A DNA stretch of 64,000 nucleotides, from assembly GCF_001613105.1 (NCBI RefSeq), contig NZ_BDBS01000002.1, positions 310,001 to 374,000 of the forward strand. Reading direction: 5' to 3'. The notes beneath the pieces are model-generated. The model had not been told where the DNA came from and ran no database searches. It saw only the letters and a list, made by a program, of their open reading frames with translations. Positions 54,748-63,425 of the stretch are shown here, in pieces; within the stretch, counting starts at the first letter, position 1, and the number at the start of each line of letters is the position of its first letter. The position numbers were made by a program, and so were the translations under genes. This DNA comes from Nocardia pseudobrasiliensis NBRC 108224 (GTDB lineage Bacteria > Actinomycetota > Actinomycetes > Mycobacteriales > Mycobacteriaceae).

Positions 54748-55533
54748 TCAGATGATCTTCTGACCGATGAGGTACTGGGCGATCTGCGAGCCGCCCTCTC
54801 CCTCGTCGACGATCTTCTCGCCCGCCGTGCGCGGCGGCTTCGGGGTGACACCGGAGACCGCGGAACCCGCGTTGCCCACACCGACGGTCGACGGGTCGAT
54901 GCCCAGGTCGGCCAGGGTGAAGGTCTGCACTTCCTTCTTCTTCGCGGCCATGATGCCCTTGAAGGAGGGGAAGCGCGGCTCGTTGATCTTCTCGGTGACC
55001 GAGACGATGGCCGGCAGCGAGGCCTCGAGCTTGAAGATGCCCTCGTCGGTCTCGCGCTCACCGGTGATCTTGTCACCGTCGACGGCCAGCTTGCGCAGAT
55101 GCGTCAGCTGCGGAATGCCCAGGTACTCGGCGATGATCGCCGGGACAGCGCCCGCGCGGCCGTCGGTCGCCTCGTTGCCGGCGATGACCAGCTCGATGCC
55201 CTCGATCTGGCCCAGCGCACCGGCCAGGACCCACGCGGTCTGCACGGCGTCGGAGCCGTGGATCGCGTCGTCCTTGACGTGGATGGCCTTGTCGGCGCCC
55301 ATGGACAGCGCCTTGCGGATGGCCTCGGTGGCACGCTCGGGACCCATCGCGAGCACGGTGACCTCGCCGCCCTGGGCCTCCTTGATCAACAGGGCCTCTT
55401 CGACGGCACGCTCGTTGATTTCGTCCAGGATGGCGTCGGCGGCCTCGCGGTCGAGGGTGTAGTCGCCATCGGACAGCTTGCGCTCGGACCAGGTGTCGGG
55501 AACCTGCTTGATGAGTACGACGATGTTCGGCAT
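54748..55533 (-). CDS. etfB: Electron transfer flavoprotein beta subunit
   Basis: A 261-residue ETF beta. MPNIVVLIKQVPDTW at the start and VIAGNEATDGRAGAVPAIIA, the ETF beta signature, are clear. It binds AMP and holds the recognition loop for dehydrogenases. The ATG at 55533 is chosen because the conserved N-terminus begins there. A 22-base palindrome about 100 bases upstream may control the operon. Confidence 0.96.
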   Translation of the reverse strand: MPNIVVLIKQVPDTWSERKLSDGDYTLDREAADAILDEINERAVEEALLIKEAQGGEVTVLAMGPERATEAIRKALSMGADKAIHVKDDAIHGSDAVQTAWVLAGALGQIEGIELVIAGNEATDGRAGAVPAIIAEYLGIPQLTHLRKLAVDGDKITGERETDEGIFKLEASLPAIVSVTEKINEPRFPSFKGIMAAKKKEVQTFTLADLGIDPSTVGVGNAGSAVSGVTPKPPRTAGEKIVDEGEGGSQIAQYLIGQKII

Positions 55534-55629
55534 TGGTCTTCGTCGACCTCCTGTTCTGGTGGCACGTGGGTGGGGTCGCACGTAGGCCGTACGTCCACGA
55601 ATAGCTCGTGCACGGACATTACCCTACGT

Positions 55630-55651
55630 TAAGTTACTCATGGGTAACTTA
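55630..55651. promoter_or_regulatory. 22-base palindrome between etfBA and methyltransferase gene
   Basis: TAAGTTAC at 55630-55637 is the exact inverse of GTAACTTA at 55644-55651, with TCATGG between. It lies about 97 bases upstream of etfB and 68 bases upstream of the divergent methyltransferase gene. The form resembles operators of TetR- or GntR-type fatty-acid regulators; no regulator gene is adjacent. Confidence 0.55.
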
Positions 55652-55718
55652 CGGTGTGATGTTCTCCATCGCCACTCCGAGTCCTCGTGTGCTACGGCCA
55701 GCCGCTAACGTCGAGTGA

Positions 55719-56486
55719 ATGAGTGAGGCCGTACCCGTGGATCCGCTGCCGCTGACCGGTGAGCGGACCGTGCCGGGTATCCCCGAGGAGAACTACTGGT
55801 TCCGCCGTCACGAGATCGCCTACGCGCGGCTGCTCGATCGCTGCGCGGGGCGCGTGGTGCTCGAGGCCGGATCGGGGGAGGGCTACGGCGCGAATATGAT
55901 CGCCGAGGTCGCCGCCCGCGTGATCGGCCTGGACTACGACGCCAGCGCGGTGGACCATGTGCGGGCGGCCTATCCGCGGGTGGAGATGATCCAGGGCAAT
56001 CTGGCCGAGCTGCCGTTCGAGGACGCCTCGGTCGATGTGGTGGTGAATTTCCAAGTCATCGAACATCTCTGGGATCAGGCGCAGTTCCTGCGCGAATGCC
56101 TGCGGGTGCTGCGGCCGGGCGGCGCGCTGCTGATCAGCACGCCCAACCGGATCACCTTCTCCCCGGGCCGCGATACGCCGTTGAACCCCTTCCACACTCG
56201 CGAACTCGATGCCGCCGAGCTGTCGGAGCTGTTGGAACAGGCCGGATTCCGCGTCGAACTCATGAGCGGCGTGCACCACGGCCCGGAACTGATCGCGCTG
56301 GACGCCAAATGGGGCGGCTCGATCATCGATGCCCAGATCGAGCGGGCGCTGGCCGGTGAGCCCTGGCCCGCCGAACTGGCCGCCGACGTCGCGGCCGTGC
56401 GGACCGACGATTTCGTCCTGCGCACCGACGATATCGACGCGAGCCTGGATCTGGTCGCCGTCGCGGTGAAGTCCGAAGATCGGTGA
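55719..56486 (+). CDS. SAM-dependent methyltransferase, methylglucose-lipopolysaccharide region
   Basis: A 255-residue methyltransferase: motif I VVLEAGSGEGYGANMIAE, acidic motif IGLDYDASAVDH, NLAELPFEDASVDVVV and RVLRPGGALLISTPNRI. The homologue Rv3030 in M. tuberculosis is tied to 6-O-methylglucose lipopolysaccharide synthesis, and the next two genes are the branching enzyme and glucosyltransferase of the same pathway, so an O-methyltransferase for that polymer is likely. It is separated from the GH57 gene by only four bases. Confidence 0.88.
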   Translation: MSEAVPVDPLPLTGERTVPGIPEENYWFRRHEIAYARLLDRCAGRVVLEAGSGEGYGANMIAEVAARVIGLDYDASAVDHVRAAYPRVEMIQGNLAELPFEDASVDVVVNFQVIEHLWDQAQFLRECLRVLRPGGALLISTPNRITFSPGRDTPLNPFHTRELDAAELSELLEQAGFRVELMSGVHHGPELIALDAKWGGSIIDAQIERALAGEPWPAELAADVAAVRTDDFVLRTDDIDASLDLVAVAVKSEDR

Positions 56487-56490
56487 ATCG

Positions 56491-58005
56491 TTGAGCGACA
56501 ACGCCGTCCCGGGCCAGTTCACCCTGGTACTGCATTCCCATCTGCCGTGGCTGGCCCATCACGGTCGCTGGCCGGTGGGTGAGGAGTGGCTCTATCAGTC
56601 CTGGGCCGCATCCTATCTTCCAGTCGCGCGGGTGCTGAGAAACCTTGCCGCCGAAGGGCGTTCGCATCTACTCAGCTTCGGCATCACCCCGGTGCTGGCC
56701 GCCCAGCTCGACGATCCGCACAGTCTGTCGGCCATGCATCACTGGCTGGGCAATTGGCGGCTGCGCGCCGACGAGGCCGCGATGGCGGGCAATCCGACGC
56801 TCGGGCATTACGAGCATCGGCTCGCGACCGACGCGCTGGCCGATTTCGAACTGCGCTGGCGGCACGGCGGTTCGCCGGTCTGGCGCGAGCTGATCGATGC
56901 CGAGGCGATCGAACTGCTGGGCGGTCCGCTCGCCCACCCGTTCCAGCCGCTGCTGGACGCGCGGCTGCGCTCGTTCGAACTGACCGAGGGCCTGGCCGAC
57001 GCCCGGCAGCGTTGGGGTCATACGCCCGCGGGTATCTGGGCGCCCGAATGCGGTTTCACGCCCGGGATGGAAACGACCTATGCCGCCGCGGGTGTGACGC
57101 ATTTCATGGTCGACGGTCCCGCACTGCGCGGCGATACGACGCTCGGGCGGCCGGTGTGGGATTCACCGGTGCTCGCCTTCGGCCGGGATCTGCAGGTCAG
57201 CTATCGGGTGTGGTCGCCGAAATCCGGTTATCCGGGCCAGGCGCAGTACCGCGACTTCCATCACTACGACCACGACACCGGTCTCAAACCCGCCCGTGTC
57301 ACCGGTAAGCAGGTGGCCGGTCCGGACAAAGCTCCCTACGACCCCGAACTCGCCGCGACCGCGGTGCGCCGCGATGTCGAGGATTTCGTGCGGACCGTGC
57401 GTGAGCGCCTGATCGCCGAATCCGAGCGCATCGGCCGCCCGGCGCTGGTGGTGGCCGCATTCGACACCGAACTGTTCGGGCACTGGTGGCACGAGGGCCC
57501 GCAGTGGCTCGAACAGGTGTTGCGCGCGCTGCCCGAGGCCGGGGTCACCGTGGGCACCCTCGCCGACGCGCGCGATCGTGGATATGTCGGCGAGCCGGTG
57601 CAACTCGCCGATTCCTCATGGGGTTCGGGTAAGGATTGGCGAGTCTGGGCCGGTGATCAGGTGCAGGATCTGGTCGAGCTGAATGCCGAGGTCGTACGGC
57701 TGGCGCTGGATACGCTCGACAAGATGCGGGTGCAGGCCGACGGCTCGCGCGATCGCGTGGCCGATCAACTGCTGCGCGAGGCGATCCTGGCCGTGTCCAG
57801 TGATTGGGCCTTCATGGTCAGCAAGGACTCCGCGGCCGGTTACGCTCGCGACCGCGCCCATCAGCACGCCCATGCCGTCCGGGAGATCGCCGCCGCCGTC
57901 GCGGGCGGCCAACTCGCCAAAGCCGGGCAGTTGGCGGCAGGATGGTACGCGGCCGACGGACTGTTCCCGGCGCTCGATGCGCGCCGCCTCGAAGGACCCG
58001 CATGA
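56491..58005 (+). CDS. GH57 family glycoside hydrolase, alpha-glucan branching enzyme type
   Basis: A 504-residue GH57 protein with a TTG start. HSHLPW at residues 15-20 is conserved region 1; GIWAPECGF carries the nucleophile Glu185; AFDTELFGHWWHEG carries the acid-base Asp325. The length and the C-terminal helical domain fit 1,4-alpha-glucan branching enzymes. The homologue Rv3031 branches the methylglucose-lipopolysaccharide chain. The stop overlaps the GT4 gene by four bases. Confidence 0.9.
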   Translation: MSDNAVPGQFTLVLHSHLPWLAHHGRWPVGEEWLYQSWAASYLPVARVLRNLAAEGRSHLLSFGITPVLAAQLDDPHSLSAMHHWLGNWRLRADEAAMAGNPTLGHYEHRLATDALADFELRWRHGGSPVWRELIDAEAIELLGGPLAHPFQPLLDARLRSFELTEGLADARQRWGHTPAGIWAPECGFTPGMETTYAAAGVTHFMVDGPALRGDTTLGRPVWDSPVLAFGRDLQVSYRVWSPKSGYPGQAQYRDFHHYDHDTGLKPARVTGKQVAGPDKAPYDPELAATAVRRDVEDFVRTVRERLIAESERIGRPALVVAAFDTELFGHWWHEGPQWLEQVLRALPEAGVTVGTLADARDRGYVGEPVQLADSSWGSGKDWRVWAGDQVQDLVELNAEVVRLALDTLDKMRVQADGSRDRVADQLLREAILAVSSDWAFMVSKDSAAGYARDRAHQHAHAVREIAAAVAGGQLAKAGQLAAGWYAADGLFPALDARRLEGPA

Positions 58006-59264
58006 AAATTTTGATGGTGTCGTGGGAGTACCCACCGGTTGTCGTCGGCGGGCTGGGCCGCCACGTACACCACCTGGCCACCGAATTGGCCGCCGCCGGG
58101 CACGAGGTGGTCGTGCTGGCGCGCCGTCCGATGGGCACCGACTCCTCGACCCATCCCACGCACACCTTCATCGAGGACCGCGTCCTGGTCGTCGCGGTCG
58201 CGGAGGATCCGCCCTGCTTCGACTTCGGTGACGACATGCTGGCCTGGACGCTGGCCATGGGTCACGCGATGGTCCGGGCGGGAATCGCGCTGAGCAAGCC
58301 GGGTATCGCCGAGGGCTGGACCCCCGATGTCGTGCACGCCCACGACTGGCTGGTCGCCCATCCGGCGATCGCGCTGGCCGAACACTACGACGTGCCTCTG
58401 GTGTCGACGATCCACGCCACCGAGGCCGGTCGGCACAGCGGCTGGGTGTCGGGCAAGGTCAACAAGCAGGTGCATTCGGTCGAATGGTGGCTGGCCCGCG
58501 AATCCGACGCGCTCATCACCTGTTCGACCTCCATGCAGGACGAGGTCGAGCGACTCTACGGACCGGAGAATGTGCCGGTCACGGTCATTCGCAATGGAAT
58601 CGACGTGGGCGCGTGGACCTTTCGCGAGCGCGCGCCGCGTTCGGGTCCGCCGCGGCTGCTCTATGTCGGGCGGCTGGAATACGAGAAGGGCGTTCAGGAC
58701 GCGATCGCCGCGCTGCCCCGGATCCGCCGAGCGCATCCGGGCGCGACACTGACCGTCGCCGGTGTCGGCACCCAATTCGACTGGCTGCGTGAACGCGCCC
58801 GCGTGCATCGAGTCGCCCGCGCGGTGAATTTCGCCGGGCGCCTGGACCATACGGAACTGCTCGGTTGGTTGCACGGGGCCGACGCGATCGTGCTCCCGAG
58901 CCGCTACGAACCGTTCGGCATCGTCGCCCTCGAGGCGGCCGCCGCCGGAACCCCGCTGGTCACCTCGACCGCGGGCGGGCTGGGCGAGCTGGTGATCGAC
59001 GGTGTGACCGGCGCGTCGTTCGAACCCGCGGATGTGAACGGTCTCGTGGAGGCCGTCATCGCGGTACTCGACGATCCGATGGCCGCCCAGGACCGGGCCC
59101 TGGCCGCCCGCGAACGCCTGACCGCGGACTTCGCCTGGGAGGTCGTCGCCGCGGAGACGATCCAGGTGTACCAGGCCGCCAAGCGCCGGGTACGCAATCC
59201 GCTCGGTCGCCCGACGATCGTGGAACGACCTCTGCCGGAACGCGATCCGAACAATCCCCTCTGA
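58002..59264 (+). CDS. GT4 family glycosyltransferase (glycogen synthase-like)
   Basis: A 420-residue GT-B enzyme. MKILMVSWEYPPVVVGGLGR is the N-terminal acceptor loop, VVHAHDWL and LYVGRLEYEKGVQDAIAA follow, and the retaining E-x7-E motif is EPFGIVALE (Glu302 and Glu310). It builds alpha-1,4-glucan chains from a nucleotide sugar; the homologue Rv3032 elongates methylglucose lipopolysaccharide and capsular glucan. It is translationally coupled to the GH57 gene and followed by a terminator. Confidence 0.93.
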   Translation: MKILMVSWEYPPVVVGGLGRHVHHLATELAAAGHEVVVLARRPMGTDSSTHPTHTFIEDRVLVVAVAEDPPCFDFGDDMLAWTLAMGHAMVRAGIALSKPGIAEGWTPDVVHAHDWLVAHPAIALAEHYDVPLVSTIHATEAGRHSGWVSGKVNKQVHSVEWWLARESDALITCSTSMQDEVERLYGPENVPVTVIRNGIDVGAWTFRERAPRSGPPRLLYVGRLEYEKGVQDAIAALPRIRRAHPGATLTVAGVGTQFDWLRERARVHRVARAVNFAGRLDHTELLGWLHGADAIVLPSRYEPFGIVALEAAAAGTPLVTSTAGGLGELVIDGVTGASFEPADVNGLVEAVIAVLDDPMAAQDRALAARERLTADFAWEVVAAETIQVYQAAKRRVRNPLGRPTIVERPLPERDPNNPL

Positions 59265-59275
59265 TTCGCCCCGCC

Positions 59276-59312
59276 GTCCTCCGAACCTCGACGGGCGCGG
59301 AGGACTCCCCTC
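59276..59312 (+). terminator. Hairpin terminator after the GT4 gene
   Basis: GTCCTCCG at 59276-59283 pairs perfectly with CGGAGGAC at 59298-59305, 12 bases after the GT4 stop. No T-run follows, so it may also work as an RNA-stability element. Confidence 0.5.
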
Positions 59313-59443
59313 ACAGCGGAGCTTCCTGGCAGTTTTTGAAATCCCTTACCACTCATACCTTTTGGGATGATGTTTTCATGGTGGTCGACCGCTGTGCGAT
59401 GGTTTAAGCTCTGGCTGAATCCTCGATATGGAGGCGGCGCAGT

Positions 59444-60409
59444 ATGTTGCGAATCCATTGCACTGCTGATGATCTTCTTCGGGTATCCATCGCGGAGCAG
59501 CCACTACCGCTGACGGAACTCGCGATCGCGGTCGCGATGCTGCAGCGCCGGGATTCGCATCCGATCTTCACCCCTTGGCGGCGGCAGGTCTCGCGGATGC
59601 TGCCGCCGCGGGCTCGTCCACTGCTGCAATTGATCTCGCCGCTGGGCGTGGGCCCGGATTTCCTCGAACCGCCCACCCCGGATGTCGAGGAGGGTATCGA
59701 GCTGGTCATGACGACCCCGCGGCAGACGGTCTCGGCCGAACTGCAGCGGATGTGCTCGATCGATCGCCCGCAGACGCTGTGGCTGACTCAGCTGGCCGAA
59801 CAGGATCGCGAGGCATGGGACGATCTGTACCAGGCGCTACGCGCGGCCTACACCACGATCCTCGCCCGCCAGTGGCCGCGGCTGCGCACCGCCTTCTACG
59901 CCGAAACCGCTTGGCGGACGCGCATTCTGGCGCGCGACGGCCTGCGCGCGGCGCTGTCGGGCACCGACACCTCGGTGCGCTGGCGCGGCACCACCCTCGA
60001 GGCGGATTCGCCACACGAGCTCACGGTCAGCACGACCGGTCAGGGCATTCTGCTGTATCCCAGTCTGCTGTGGTCCGATCATCCGCTGGTGGCGTTCCTG
60101 CCCGACGGCCGCTTACTGCTGGTGTATCCGTCGACCACCCCGCTGCCGCTGGTGGACGCCGAGGAGGAGCCCGCCGACTCGATCGCGGCCCTGCTCGGGG
60201 TCACCCGCGCGCGGGCGCTGCAGTCGGTGATCCAGCAGCGCACCACCACCGAACTGGCCCTGGATCTGGGCCTCACCATCGGTGCGGCGTCCATGCAGGC
60301 CAAGGCCCTTCGCGAGGCGGGGCTGATTACCTCCCAGCGCGACGGCAAGGCCGTATGGCATCAGTGCACCGCGCTCGGGATCGATCTGCTCAGCGCCAAC
60401 CGCCGCTGA
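59444..60409 (+). CDS. ArsR-like winged-helix regulator with DUF5937-type N-terminus
   Basis: A 321-residue protein. The N-terminal 200 residues have the pattern of Streptomyces ArsR-type regulators (MLRIHCTADDLLRVSIAEQP near the start), and the C-terminal 70 residues form a helix-turn-helix (TTTELALDLGLTIGAASMQA, KALREAGLITSQRDGKAVWH). GGAGG lies 9 bases before the ATG. The 180 bases upstream include an AT-rich stretch (59329-59365) that could be its promoter. The ligand is unknown. Confidence 0.82.
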   Translation: MLRIHCTADDLLRVSIAEQPLPLTELAIAVAMLQRRDSHPIFTPWRRQVSRMLPPRARPLLQLISPLGVGPDFLEPPTPDVEEGIELVMTTPRQTVSAELQRMCSIDRPQTLWLTQLAEQDREAWDDLYQALRAAYTTILARQWPRLRTAFYAETAWRTRILARDGLRAALSGTDTSVRWRGTTLEADSPHELTVSTTGQGILLYPSLLWSDHPLVAFLPDGRLLLVYPSTTPLPLVDAEEEPADSIAALLGVTRARALQSVIQQRTTTELALDLGLTIGAASMQAKALREAGLITSQRDGKAVWHQCTALGIDLLSANRR

Positions 60410-60446
60410 GCCCCGGCCTCCTGGCCGCGCGGGATAACCTGCGGGT

Positions 60447-61028
60447 ATGGGTGTGCCTACGACTCGGATGCTGGTGCTGGCGGTGGTGCGGATGCTGCAG
60501 CCGGTGCACGGCTACGACGTGCGACGGGAATTGCTGTCCTGGCATGCCGACGAATGGGCCAATGCCAAGCCCGGTTCCATCTACGGCGCGTTGAACACCC
60601 TGCAGCGCGAGGGTCTGATCGCGGTCGAGGGTGTGGGACAGGACGGTGCGCGGCCGGAGCGCACGAGTTATCGCATGACGCCGGAGGGCGAGAAGACGCT
60701 CGATGACATGATCCGCGAGTCGCTGTGGTCGACCGAGCAGCCGAAACACCCCTACTACGCGACGATCGCGCTGTTTCCGCAGGCCGATCGCGACGAGGTG
60801 GTGGCGGCGCTGCGCGGCCGGATCGTGAAATTCGAGGCCGATCTCATCCGTCTCGAGCGCGACGTGCGGCGAATTCTCGCGGGGTCGGGCAATCCGCTCG
60901 AGGCCGCGCCGTACCACGTCGCCGATAATCTGCAGCTGGTCGCCGAACATACCCGGGCGGATCTGGAGTGGTCGCGAAAGACCTTGCGGCGCATAGAGAG
61001 CGGCGAGTTGGATGTATGGGGCGGCTGA
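60447..61028 (+). CDS. PadR family regulator with Vir_act_alpha_C-type domain
   Basis: A 193-residue PadR of the longer subfamily: winged helix with RMLVLAVVRMLQPVHGYDVR and KPGSIYGALNTLQREGLIAV, then a helical C-terminal domain (about residues 95-185) for ligand binding or dimerisation. It ends directly next to the convergent membrane-protein gene. Targets are unknown. Confidence 0.88.
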   Translation: MGVPTTRMLVLAVVRMLQPVHGYDVRRELLSWHADEWANAKPGSIYGALNTLQREGLIAVEGVGQDGARPERTSYRMTPEGEKTLDDMIRESLWSTEQPKHPYYATIALFPQADRDEVVAALRGRIVKFEADLIRLERDVRRILAGSGNPLEAAPYHVADNLQLVAEHTRADLEWSRKTLRRIESGELDVWGG

Positions 61029-61886
61029 TCAGCGATCGGCGGTGACCCGGCCGCGGGTCTCCGCGTCGAGCATGCGCTCGGCCCGGGGCGCCGACCAGGT
61101 GCGACCGATCACGAAGTACAGCGCCAGCAGCACGATCAGCGGCAGATTCGAGGTCAGCGCGGATTCGCCCACGCGGTCGGGCGGATAGCTGTAGATCACG
61201 GCGAGGCGCAGCCCGGCGTCGGCGAGCAGCACGAGGCCCAGCGCCGCGGTGAGCACCCGATAGATACGACGGAAGCGGGACGAGGCGGCCCACAGTCGGT
61301 CGAAGGCGGCGACGCGCGGGGGATCGCCCTCGGTGTGTACCGGTTTCAGGGCCACCTGCATGAAAGGCCCCGTGCCCCAGGCACTCACGAAGAAGTACAC
61401 CCCGGCCAGCGCGATATAGAACGAGGCGCGGGCCAGTACGAAGCGGGCGTCACCGCTCAGCGAGGTCAGCACCACGCTCGCCACCACCTCGAGCAGCACC
61501 AGCACGGCGAAACCATCCAAGGGCCGGGGATTTTCGCTGCCGAAGCGCGTGTAGGCCAGATCGGTCACCACGATCACCGCCGCGACGATCGCGCCCGCGA
61601 CCATGCTCGTGGTGTCGCTGTATCCGGCGAGATGGCAGCCCAGCAGCGCCGCACTGGGAATCAGCGCGGTCAGCAGAGCCGGGCCCCAGCGGAACCGGCC
61701 ACCGATCCGGCCGCCCAGGGCCTTGGCCGCGACCACGCTGCCGCCGAGGGACAGCCGCAGCGCCGCGGGCAGCCCGGTCGGCGCGAGCACCGCGTACAGC
61801 ACGGTCGGCAGCAAGAGATCGATGGCGAAATTGCCCACGGTCGCCAGGATCCGGACGGGCCTGGTACGCGATTCCCCCTGGAACAT
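61029..61886 (-). CDS. VC0807-like multi-pass membrane protein
   Basis: A 285-residue protein with about six hydrophobic helices, of the VC0807/DUF3159-like type; FAIDLLLPTVLYAVLAPTG, FRWGPALLTALIPSAALLG and LARASFYIALAGVYFFVSA are its best-marked helices. Function is unknown. GAGGAG lies six bases before the ATG at 61886, which is why I prefer it to ATG 61892 and TTG 61904. It is divergent from a MarR gene with an operator-like repeat between them, suggesting MarR control. Confidence 0.8.
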   Translation of the reverse strand: MFQGESRTRPVRILATVGNFAIDLLLPTVLYAVLAPTGLPAALRLSLGGSVVAAKALGGRIGGRFRWGPALLTALIPSAALLGCHLAGYSDTTSMVAGAIVAAVIVVTDLAYTRFGSENPRPLDGFAVLVLLEVVASVVLTSLSGDARFVLARASFYIALAGVYFFVSAWGTGPFMQVALKPVHTEGDPPRVAAFDRLWAASSRFRRIYRVLTAALGLVLLADAGLRLAVIYSYPPDRVGESALTSNLPLIVLLALYFVIGRTWSAPRAERMLDAETRGRVTADR

Positions 61887-61908
61887 GAGCATCTCCTCGG
61901 TCAAAAAG

Positions 61909-61927
61909 TATCTTACTTACCAAGATA
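61909..61927. promoter_or_regulatory. MarR-type operator
   Basis: TATCTT at 61909-61914 is mirrored by AAGATA at 61922-61927 with seven bases between, in a distinctly AT-rich gap between the divergent membrane-protein and MarR genes. It lies 27 bases before the MarR start. Confidence 0.55.
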
Positions 61928-61953
61928 GTTAGAAGCTAAGGTATATTGAGCGT

Positions 61954-62448
61954 ATGGCGCAAGAGGCAACGGAGAAGCAGGACGGGCTCGCCTTCGGGCG
62001 CGAGTTCGCGGCGGCCATGGTCAACTTTCACGCGGCGACGGGAAAGTTGTTGGGGCTCAGCGCATCCGAGCGAAAATGCATGGACACCCTGGATCGACTC
62101 GGCTCGGTGACGGCCGGTGCGATCGCCGAGCACACCGGGCTGACCACGGGTGCGGTCACCGGTCTGGTGGATCGGTTGGAGAAGTCGGGCTACGCCCGGC
62201 GCGTGCGCGATCCGCACGATCGCCGCAAGGTGCTGGTGGAGTTGGTGCCCAACGCTGAATCGCGCGCACTGCTCGGCGCGGTATTCGCGCCCTTCGGCGA
62301 GGATATGAGCGAGCTCTACGAGCGCTACACGCCGGAGCAGAACGCGGCCATTCTCGATTGGGTCCGCCGCACGACCGAGATTCTGATCGACCACACCCGG
62401 CGCATTTCCGCGCCCGAATTCCGTGCCACGGTGCTGGAGGGTCGGTGA
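61954..62448 (+). CDS. MarR family transcriptional regulator
   Basis: A 164-residue MarR. SVTAGAIAEHTGLTTGAVTG and LVDRLEKSGYARRVRDPHDR are the helix-turn-helix and wing with the DRR-type motif. It is divergent from the VC0807-like gene and probably represses it and itself from the operator at 61909-61927. The effector is unknown. Confidence 0.9.
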   Translation: MAQEATEKQDGLAFGREFAAAMVNFHAATGKLLGLSASERKCMDTLDRLGSVTAGAIAEHTGLTTGAVTGLVDRLEKSGYARRVRDPHDRRKVLVELVPNAESRALLGAVFAPFGEDMSELYERYTPEQNAAILDWVRRTTEILIDHTRRISAPEFRATVLEGR

Positions 62449-62601
62449 CCTGCTGAAAAGTGTGCGCCAGGCAAACTGGGCGAACCTGACGCATCGGCTC
62501 GGTGAACGCTGCGTGTGACGTGTATCTCGTTCACCGGACTGGCATTTGATCGACACTCACCGGTAGCCCCGGGGCCGATTCGGACTGGCTTCATCAGGAA
62601 T

Positions 62602-63423
62602 ATGACTACTACGTCAGTGCTGACCGGGGGCCGGGCCGGGGACGCCGGGGTGGGGCGGCCGCAGTACTCCCTGGTGGTGTCGTCCGATCTCGACCATCGT
62701 ACGGCGGCCCAGCGGCTGCGCTATCAGGTGTTCGCCTCCGAGCCGGGTTTCGACATTCCCGAGAGCGCCGAGGGCCTGGACGCCGACCGGTTCGACGAGC
62801 ACTGTGATCACCTGCTGGTGCGTGACGAGCTGACCGAACAGTTCGTCGGCTGCTACCGAATGCTGCCGCCGGACAAGGTTTCCGCCGCGGGCGGCTATTA
62901 CAGCGCCACCGAATTCGACCTCACCGATATGGATCCCGCGGGCCGGCGGATCGTGGAGATGGGCCGCGCCTGCGTGGTACCGGATCACCGCAACGGTTCG
63001 GTGCTGACCCTCATGTGGGCGGGCATCCTGCACTACATCCAGCTCACCGGTTACGACTGGGTGATGGGCTGCGTCTCGGTGCCGATGGCCGAGACCCCCG
63101 GCGAAGCGCCCGGCGTGAACGTGCGCGGCGTGCGAGATCTGTTGCTGGCCAAGCACGCCTGCGATCCCGCCCAGCGGGTGCGCCCGCACAATCCGGTGGT
63201 TGTCGACGGCCACACCCTCGACGAGCTGGTTCCGCCCGCCCGCCCCAAGCTGCCGCCGCTGCTGCGCGGCTATCTGCGCCTGGGCGCGGAGATCTGCGGT
63301 GAACCCGCACACGATCCCGCCTTCGCCGTCGCCGACTTCGTCGCGCTGCTGGGACTGGACACCATCAACACCCGCTATCTGGAGCGGTTGCAAAGCGCCG
63401 CGAACACTTTCGACGGACGGTGA
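62602..63423 (+). CDS. GNAT acyltransferase, OlsB-like
   Basis: A 273-residue GNAT-fold protein of the OlsB/hemolysin-like type: AAQRLRYQVFASEPGFDIP, VGCYRMLPPDKVSAAGGYYS and VEMGRACVVPDHRNGSVLTL are characteristic. In bacteria with ornithine lipids, OlsB adds 3-hydroxyacyl to ornithine and an OlsA/PlsC acyltransferase completes the lipid; here the next gene is of that type. AGGAA precedes the ATG at 62602. Position corresponds to Rv3027c. Confidence 0.87.
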   Translation: MTTTSVLTGGRAGDAGVGRPQYSLVVSSDLDHRTAAQRLRYQVFASEPGFDIPESAEGLDADRFDEHCDHLLVRDELTEQFVGCYRMLPPDKVSAAGGYYSATEFDLTDMDPAGRRIVEMGRACVVPDHRNGSVLTLMWAGILHYIQLTGYDWVMGCVSVPMAETPGEAPGVNVRGVRDLLLAKHACDPAQRVRPHNPVVVDGHTLDELVPPARPKLPPLLRGYLRLGAEICGEPAHDPAFAVADFVALLGLDTINTRYLERLQSAANTFDGR

Positions 63424-63425
63424 AC

